Assembly (NCBI GenBank): GCA_050299555.1
Contig: JBNKWA010000016.1
Span: 7,025-71,024 of the forward strand
Reading direction: 5' to 3'
Source of the DNA: JBNKWA01 sp050299555
GTDB lineage: Bacteria > Pseudomonadota > Alphaproteobacteria > Rhodobacterales > Rhodobacteraceae
Length of the DNA: 64,000 nt
Numbering within the stretch: position 1 is the first letter of the stretch; each line of letters opens with the position of its first letter. Positions 59,293 to 64,000 of the stretch are shown piece after piece. A program made the translations under genes and the position numbers. The notes under the pieces are model-generated. The model was given only the letters and a program-made list of their open reading frames with translations. It ran no database searches and was not told the DNA's origin.

Positions 59293-60594
59293 TCAGAAAT
59301 TTCTGGTGAATCCCAGGCTGCATTCCAGCACGTTCCGGTTGTCGTAGAACGGGATGTTCGACCAGGTCCGTTGGGCGGAGCAGCCGACTTGCGGTGTCGC
59401 GCCACGGATCTCGATGCGGCTGTTCAGCGCGCTGACCGACAGCGACAGGCTACGATCGCGACGAACCTCGCCGAACGGGTCGAAGATGGCATCGTAGGGA
59501 CGGTACGCCGCCTCCAGCACCGCCTCCGCCTGCCAACCATTGGCAAAGGTGCGGGCGATCCCGGCCTCGACACGCAGCCCGCGATAGGCAAAGCGGCGGT
59601 CGCGAGTAAGGCCGCGCTCCAGCGCAAGGCCGGTCGACAGTTCCGTCCTCGGGCCAAGCCGGTGCCGCAGGCTTGCCCCGGCCTGAAGCGTGAAGCCTTC
59701 ATAAAGCGAATTTTCCGTCGCATCGAAGCTCAGGTGTCGCAGGCCGAGATTGAGATCGAGAAGTCCGCGTTCCCCGGCGCGGGTCCGGCGAAGCACGGAC
59801 AGAGCGAACTGGGTGTTGTCGTCCGCTTCATTGGCATAGATCGTGCGCTGCACGGCGGGAGTGACTTGCCAAAGCACGTTGGCATCCTGCCGCTGAAACG
59901 CTGCGCTGACGACCGCCCCACCCCGGTTGAAATCCGGGTTGGAGAAGGCGGTTCCGAAAAGGCCGCCATTGAGGGTCAACGCCCATCGGCCCCCGAGGGG
60001 CACCCGATGAAACCCGCCAAGGGACAGATTGACGCCGACGCCGGATTCCCCAGTTTCGTCGATCTCGAACGGGATGCCGGATACGTCGACAGTCCGGTTC
60101 ACGGTCGCGCCGTTGACATTCGTGCTTGGCACGATCGACAGACCGGTGGTGAAGCCCGTGCGGCGGGCATCCAGCAACTGACGGCGCAGCGCGGCATAGC
60201 GCTCGCGCCGGCCCCGATCGGGGTCCTGCCCGATCAGGACGTCAAGGTGGTGGATTGAGGCGCGGATGTCCCCCACCGCAATCAGCGATTCGACCAGCGA
60301 AAGGCGGACCGCCCCCAAAAGCGGATCGGCCGCCAGCAATCTCCGGAACAGCACAATGGCGGCGCGGTTCTGCCCCTGCCGCTGCAAGATCACCCCATCG
60401 AGGTAATCCCGGTCCACCGCCGCAGCCCCGGCCGCAACCAGCACGGCCCGCGCCTCGGCATAGCGGCCTGCATCAAGCAGGGTCCCAACCTCGATCCTGA
60501 CGGCCGCCGGGTCGGATGCCACCGTCTGTGCCCCGGCCGTCATCGGTAACAGAAGGACCGCCAACAGCAGGGCCGATAATGTCGCTCGCCGCAT
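59293..60594 (-). CDS. Slam-like outer-membrane protein (TPR plus DUF560 beta-barrel)
   Basis: This 433-residue protein has a signal peptide (MRRATLSALLLAVLLLPMTAGAQ). Residues about 25-140 are TPR-like helices (LLDAGRYAEARAVLVAAGA, QNRAAIVLFRRLLAADPLLG). Residues about 150-433 are amphipathic beta strands ending in a terminal Phe (LECSLGFTRNF), as in outer-membrane barrels. The layout matches the DUF560/Slam (surface lipoprotein assembly modulator) group. No TbpB-like lipoprotein client or TonB receptor is adjacent, so the client is unknown. The frame upstream overlaps the tRNA-Val gene and was rejected. Confidence 0.78.
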   Translation of the reverse strand: MRRATLSALLLAVLLLPMTAGAQTVASDPAAVRIEVGTLLDAGRYAEARAVLVAAGAAAVDRDYLDGVILQRQGQNRAAIVLFRRLLAADPLLGAVRLSLVESLIAVGDIRASIHHLDVLIGQDPDRGRRERYAALRRQLLDARRTGFTTGLSIVPSTNVNGATVNRTVDVSGIPFEIDETGESGVGVNLSLGGFHRVPLGGRWALTLNGGLFGTAFSNPDFNRGGAVVSAAFQRQDANVLWQVTPAVQRTIYANEADDNTQFALSVLRRTRAGERGLLDLNLGLRHLSFDATENSLYEGFTLQAGASLRHRLGPRTELSTGLALERGLTRDRRFAYRGLRVEAGIARTFANGWQAEAVLEAAYRPYDAIFDPFGEVRRDRSLSLSVSALNSRIEIRGATPQVGCSAQRTWSNIPFYDNRNVLECSLGFTRNF

Positions 60595-60619
60595 GGTCGC
60601 CTTGCCGGTCCGGGGAGAT

Positions 60620-60695
60620 TGGTGGGTGATGAGAGACTCGAACTCCCGACATCCTCGGTGTAAACGAGGCGCTCTACCAACTGAGCTAATCACCC
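60620..60695 (-). tRNA. tRNA-Val (anticodon TAC), CCA encoded
   Basis: The acceptor GGGTGAT pairs with ATCACCC. The anticodon arm is CCTCG-TTTACAC-CGAGG (TAC), the T-loop TTCGAGT. Discriminator A and CCA are encoded. The length is 76 bases. Confidence 0.96.
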
Positions 60696-60752
60696 GCTGT
60701 CGCGCCTTCTATCCGCCCCAGCCGCCTTGGGGCAAGCGCCAAGCGCTGCGCC

Positions 60753-61226
60753 TCATTCGGGTTTCGCTCGCTCCGCCCGATTGCCGGTCCAGCGCCGAGG
60801 CCCGGCACCGTTCAGACCAAGCCGATCCTCGGCATTGTAGAGCGGGCAACTGTCAATCGACAGGCAGCCGCAGCCGATGCAATGACCAAGCTGGTCGCGC
60901 AGCCGCATCAGCATCTCGATCCGTTCGTCGAGCCGTTCCTGCCAACCGTCCGACAGAGCCCGCCAGTCATCCGCCTTGAGCGGACGGTCGCGCGGCAGCC
61001 CGTTCAGCACGTCGCCGATCTCGGCCAGACTGATCCCCAGCCGTTGCGCGACGCGGACCACCGCGACGCGTCGTAACTCGGCCCGGTCATAGCGACGGTG
61101 GTTGGCGGGCGTGCGCCAGCCGCGGATCAGACCTTCGGACTCGTAGTAATGAATCGTCGACACCGGCACGCCCGCACGGGCGGCGATCTCGCCGACGCTC
61201 AGATCGCTGGTCTTCGCCTTTGCCAT
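60753..61226 (-). CDS. soxR: Redox-sensitive MerR-family activator SoxR
   Basis: This 157-residue regulator starts at MAKAKTSDLSVGEIAARAGV. The MerR HTH includes VPVSTIHYYESEGLI and RRYDRAELRRVAVVRVAQRLG. A dimerisation helix follows. The [2Fe-2S] cluster cysteines are C116, C119, C121 and C127 in CIGCGCLSIDSCPLY, the same spacing as E. coli SoxR. It senses redox-cycling compounds or superoxide. No target gene is adjacent, since tRNA genes flank it on both sides. Confidence 0.93.
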   Translation of the reverse strand: MAKAKTSDLSVGEIAARAGVPVSTIHYYESEGLIRGWRTPANHRRYDRAELRRVAVVRVAQRLGISLAEIGDVLNGLPRDRPLKADDWRALSDGWQERLDERIEMLMRLRDQLGHCIGCGCLSIDSCPLYNAEDRLGLNGAGPRRWTGNRAERAKPE

Positions 61227-61241
61227 CGCTCTTGACCCAAA

Positions 61242-61253
61242 GCTCACTTGAGC
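61242..61253. promoter_or_regulatory. Short inverted repeat upstream of soxR
   Basis: GCTCA-CT-TGAGC lies 16 bases before the soxR start codon and contains the CTCAAGT/ACTTGAG element found in SoxR boxes, but it is shorter than the usual 18-bp palindrome. Autoregulation is possible. Confidence 0.35.
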
Positions 61254-61466
61254 AACAACCGTCGCTCCTATCCGAACCGAAATCAATAAGCGGTCCGGAG
61301 CTTCCTACCGGTGTTCCCGGGGCGCCGGCGTGCCAACCCGAATGCCGCAACGCCGGGCATGCGGTTGTGCAGGCCAAACCGCGGTTGCCACACGCCGGGC
61401 CCGAAAAATGGCGCTGTTCGGGCAGCGCCGGTCTGATGAGCTGTCCGGCAGCTGTTCTGGGAGAGG

Positions 61467-61541
61467 TGGTGGGTGATGACAGATTCGAACTGCCGACATC
61501 TTCGATGTGAACGAAGCGCTCTACCACTGAGCTAATCACCC
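61467..61541 (-). tRNA. tRNA-Val (anticodon CAC), CCA encoded
   Basis: The acceptor GGGTGAT pairs with ATCACCC. The anticodon arm is CTTCG-TTCACAT-CGAAG (CAC), the T-loop TTCGAAT. Discriminator A and CCA are encoded. The length is 75 bases. Its acceptor stem is identical to that of the tRNA-Val(TAC) about 770 bases away. Confidence 0.95.
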
Positions 61542-61668
61542 GTTCCGGGCGCTGCTGATACTAGAGGTCATGGGGACGCGCAAGTCGCGATTGCCGCGAA
61601 GGCAACGCGTCAGAGCATTCGGCTGCGTGGCACCATGACGATCTGCGCCGGGCCGGCCTGAGGCCAGC

Positions 61669-61698
61669 AAAAGGGCCGCCCCGACAACGGAGCGGCCC
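61669..61698 (-). terminator. Rho-independent terminator of lon
   Basis: On the minus strand GGGCCGC-TCCG-TTGT-CGGG-GCGGCCC forms an 11-bp stem (one T-G pair) followed by TTTT, starting 19 bases after the lon stop codon. Confidence 0.85.
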
Positions 61699-61716
61699 CC
61701 GATGGGTACCAGATGA

Positions 61717-64000
61717 TCAGTGAGCGACTGACGCCGTGTCTTCGCCCTCGCCTCGCCGAGCGGTCGCTGCGGCCGCTTCCGCCGCCTCGTCCCAGGTAAT
61801 CGGCTCGGGCATCTTGGTCAGGGCCACCTTCAGAACCTCGGTCACGCTTCCGACCGGGATCAACTCTACCCCGTTCTTCACGTTGTCCGGGATGTCGCGC
61901 AGGTCCTTCACGTTGTCGTTCGGGATCAGCACCGTGCGGATACCGCCACGCAGCGCAGCCAGAAGTTTCTCCTTCAGCCCGCCGATCGGAAGCACGTTGC
62001 CGCGCAACGTCACTTCGCCGGTCATGGCCACGTCTTTGCGCACCGGAATGCCGGTCAGCACCGAGACGATCGAAGTCACCATGGCAACGCCGGCACTGGG
62101 CCCATCCTTCGGCGTGGCGCCCTCGGGCACGTGCACGTGGATGTCGATCTTGTCGAACTCGGGCGGCTTCAGCCCCAGCTCGGGCGCCTTCGAACGCACG
62201 TAGGACGAGGCCGCCTCGATCGACTCCTTCATCACGTCGCCGAGCTTGCCGGTGGTCTTCATCCGGCCCTTGCCCGGCAGCTTGAGCGCCTCGATCGACA
62301 ACAAATCGCCGCCAACCTCGGTCCAGGCGAGCCCGGTGGTGACACCGATGACGTCGGCCTCTTCCGCCAGCCCGAACTTGAACCGGCGCACACCGAGGAA
62401 ATCGTCCAGCATCTCCGGCGTGACCTCGACCTTGTCGGTATCCTTGCGCACGATCCTGGTCACCGCCTTGCGGCACAGCTTGGCGATCTCACGCTCCAGG
62501 TTCCGCACCCCGGCCTCGCGGGTGTAATAACGGATGATGTCGACCAGCGCCTCGTCGGTCAGCTTGAATTCGCCTTCCTTGAGGCCGTGCGCCTTCTCCT
62601 GCTTCGAAAGCAGGTGCCGGCGCGCGATCTCGCGCTTCTCGTCCTCGGTATAGCCCGAGATCGAGATGATCTCCATCCGGTCCAACAGCGGCCGCGGCAT
62701 GGTGTAGGTGTTCGCCGTCGTGATGAACATCACGTCGCTAAGATCGTACTCCACCTCGAGATAGTGGTCGATGAAGGTCGAGTTCTGCTCGGGGTCGAGA
62801 ACCTCGAGCATTGCCGACGCCGGATCGCCACGGAAGTCCTGGCCCATCTTGTCGATCTCGTCGAGCAAGATCAGCGGGTTGGTGGACTTGGCCTTCTTCA
62901 TCGACTGGATGATCTTGCCGGGCATGGAGCCGATATAGGTGCGCCGGTGGCCGCGGATTTCCGCCTCGTCACGAACGCCACCCAGCGAAATACGGATGAA
63001 CTCGCGCCCTGTGGCACGAGCTATCGACTTGCCCAGGCTGGTCTTGCCGACGCCGGGCGGTCCGACGAAACACAGGATCGGCCCGCGCAGCTTCTTGCTG
63101 CGCTGCTGCACCGCCAGGTATTCGACGATCCGCTCCTTGACCCTCTCCAGCCCGTAGTGATCGTTCTCAAGGATCTCTTCGGCGAGCTTGAGGTTCTTCT
63201 TGATGCGGCTACGCTTGCCCCACGGGATCGACAGCATCCAGTCGAGATAGTTCCGCACCACCGTCGCTTCGGCCGACATCGGGCTCATGGAGCGAAGTTT
63301 CTTCAACTCCGCCTCGGCCTTCTCGCGGGCCTCCTTGGAGAGCTTGGTCTCGGTGATGCGCTTTTCGAACTCGCCGGCGTCGTCCTGACCGTTCTCGCCC
63401 TCGCCGAGCTCCTTCTGAATGGCCTTCATCTGCTCATTCAGATAGTACTCGCGCTGGGTCTTCTCCATCTGGCTCTTGACCCGGCTCTTGATCTTCTTCT
63501 CGACCTGCAGGACTGACATCTCGCCCTGCATCAGGCCGTAGATCTTCTCCAGCCGCTGGGCGACATCCGCCGTTTCCAAGAGGTCCTGCTTCTCGCTCAG
63601 GCGCGTGCCAAGATGACTGGCCACGGTATCGGCCAGCTTGGCCGGCGGCAGGTCCTCGGTGACCGCCGCGATGGCCTCTTCGGGCACGTTCTTGTTCAGC
63701 TTTGCATAACGCTCGAACTCACCGATGATGGAACGCGACAGCGCCTCTATCGCCGCCGGATCACCTTCGGTTTCCTCGATCATCTCGGCTTCGGCTTCGA
63801 AGAAGTTCTCGTTGTCGAGGAAATTCATTATGCGCACACGCTGCCGTCCCTCGACCAGCACCTTGACGGTGCCATCCGGCAGTTTGAGCATGTGCAGCAC
63901 CTTGGCCAGCACGCCCGTGTCATAAAGCGCTTCCGGCGTCGGGTCGTCATCGCCGGCCTTCTTCTGGGTGAACAGCAGGATGTGATGGTCCTTGTTCATC
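61717..64000 (-). CDS. lon: ATP-dependent protease La (Lon), N-terminus outside window
   Basis: At least 760 residues are visible; the reading frame is open at the right edge. The first in-window Met (MNKDHHILLFTQKK) corresponds to about residue 45 of Lon, so the true start is beyond 64000. Visible parts are the LAN substrate domain (LHMLKLPDGTVKVLVEGRQRVRI, core KLPDGTVKVLVEG), a coiled coil, AAA+ with Walker A GPPGVGKTSLG and Walker B LILLDEIDKMG, and the protease domain with the catalytic Ser in PKDGPSAGVAM and Lys in GGLKEKLLAALRGG. It is a soluble hexamer that degrades damaged and regulatory proteins. Confidence 0.97.
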   Translation of the reverse strand, partial: MNKDHHILLFTQKKAGDDDPTPEALYDTGVLAKVLHMLKLPDGTVKVLVEGRQRVRIMNFLDNENFFEAEAEMIEETEGDPAAIEALSRSIIGEFERYAKLNKNVPEEAIAAVTEDLPPAKLADTVASHLGTRLSEKQDLLETADVAQRLEKIYGLMQGEMSVLQVEKKIKSRVKSQMEKTQREYYLNEQMKAIQKELGEGENGQDDAGEFEKRITETKLSKEAREKAEAELKKLRSMSPMSAEATVVRNYLDWMLSIPWGKRSRIKKNLKLAEEILENDHYGLERVKERIVEYLAVQQRSKKLRGPILCFVGPPGVGKTSLGKSIARATGREFIRISLGGVRDEAEIRGHRRTYIGSMPGKIIQSMKKAKSTNPLILLDEIDKMGQDFRGDPASAMLEVLDPEQNSTFIDHYLEVEYDLSDVMFITTANTYTMPRPLLDRMEIISISGYTEDEKREIARRHLLSKQEKAHGLKEGEFKLTDEALVDIIRYYTREAGVRNLEREIAKLCRKAVTRIVRKDTDKVEVTPEMLDDFLGVRRFKFGLAEEADVIGVTTGLAWTEVGGDLLSIEALKLPGKGRMKTTGKLGDVMKESIEAASSYVRSKAPELGLKPPEFDKIDIHVHVPEGATPKDGPSAGVAMVTSIVSVLTGIPVRKDVAMTGEVTLRGNVLPIGGLKEKLLAALRGGIRTVLIPNDNVKDLRDIPDNVKNGVELIPVGSVTEVLKVALTKMPEPITWDEAAEAAAATARRGEGEDTASVAH

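Noticed and set aside
59080..61541. A tRNA-borne integration site with a mobile element
   Set aside because: No integrase, direct repeat of a tRNA end or atypical gene content was seen beside the three tRNA genes.

Overview
The window reads as a chromosomal segment of a high-GC alphaproteobacterium, most likely Rhodobacterales (Paracoccaceae/Roseobacter type). The evidence is the Paracoccus-like denitrification gene order (nirS-E-C-F-DL-G-H-J-N divergent from nirI-nirX-nnrS, then norCBQDEF), an Anbu/alpha-E/circularly permuted ATP-grasp/transglutaminase cluster, the cisplatin-response type ATP-dependent DNA ligase and the general codon style. No rRNA, CRISPR array, insertion sequence, prophage or plasmid signature was seen. 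Taxonomy and functions are inferred by eye from motifs; no database search was possible.

Layout. 1-1793: two peptide-type ABC ATPases (minus, the first cut by the window edge), divergent from two M20 metallo-hydrolases (2002-4340). 4380-8446: four-gene Anbu (ancestral proteasome-like) operon. 8688-13459: polyamine/opine-type ABC importer with a DUF1330 gene embedded. 13553-16989: small genes, then a TetR regulator and an acyl-CoA ligase sharing a perfect 15-bp-arm palindrome. 17000-18580: lone ATP-dependent DNA ligase. 18647-23004: RND efflux pump and adaptor. 23507-25297: gamma-glutamyltransferase.

25367-45829 is a denitrification island. The leftward nir operon makes cytochrome cd1 nitrite reductase and its heme d1. 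The rightward nirI-nirX-nnrS-cytochrome c set and the norCBQDEF operon reduce nitric oxide to nitrous oxide. A DUF4202 gene and a Dnr/NnrR-type Crp/Fnr regulator close the island. An identical 17-bp sequence, CTTGACTTTCGTTAAGG, lies between nirS and nirI and again upstream of norC. It is the best candidate binding site of that regulator. No nitrous oxide reductase (nos) or nitrate reductase genes are in the window. norE carries an apparent one-base deletion, and the class IV aminotransferase just after the island has a similar lesion at its start.

46118-58992: an aminotransferase; a solute-binding protein/histidine kinase/response regulator three-gene unit; a GH3 glycosidase plus class II aldolase pair; a probable quinate/shikimate catabolic group (QuiC-like fusion, type II dehydroquinase, Gfo/Idh/MocA oxidoreductase); a ferredoxin-reductase-like flavoprotein; and a YbjN protein. 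59080-64000: tRNA-Asp(GTC), a Slam-like outer-membrane protein, tRNA-Val(TAC), soxR, tRNA-Val(CAC) and the 3' part of lon with its terminator.
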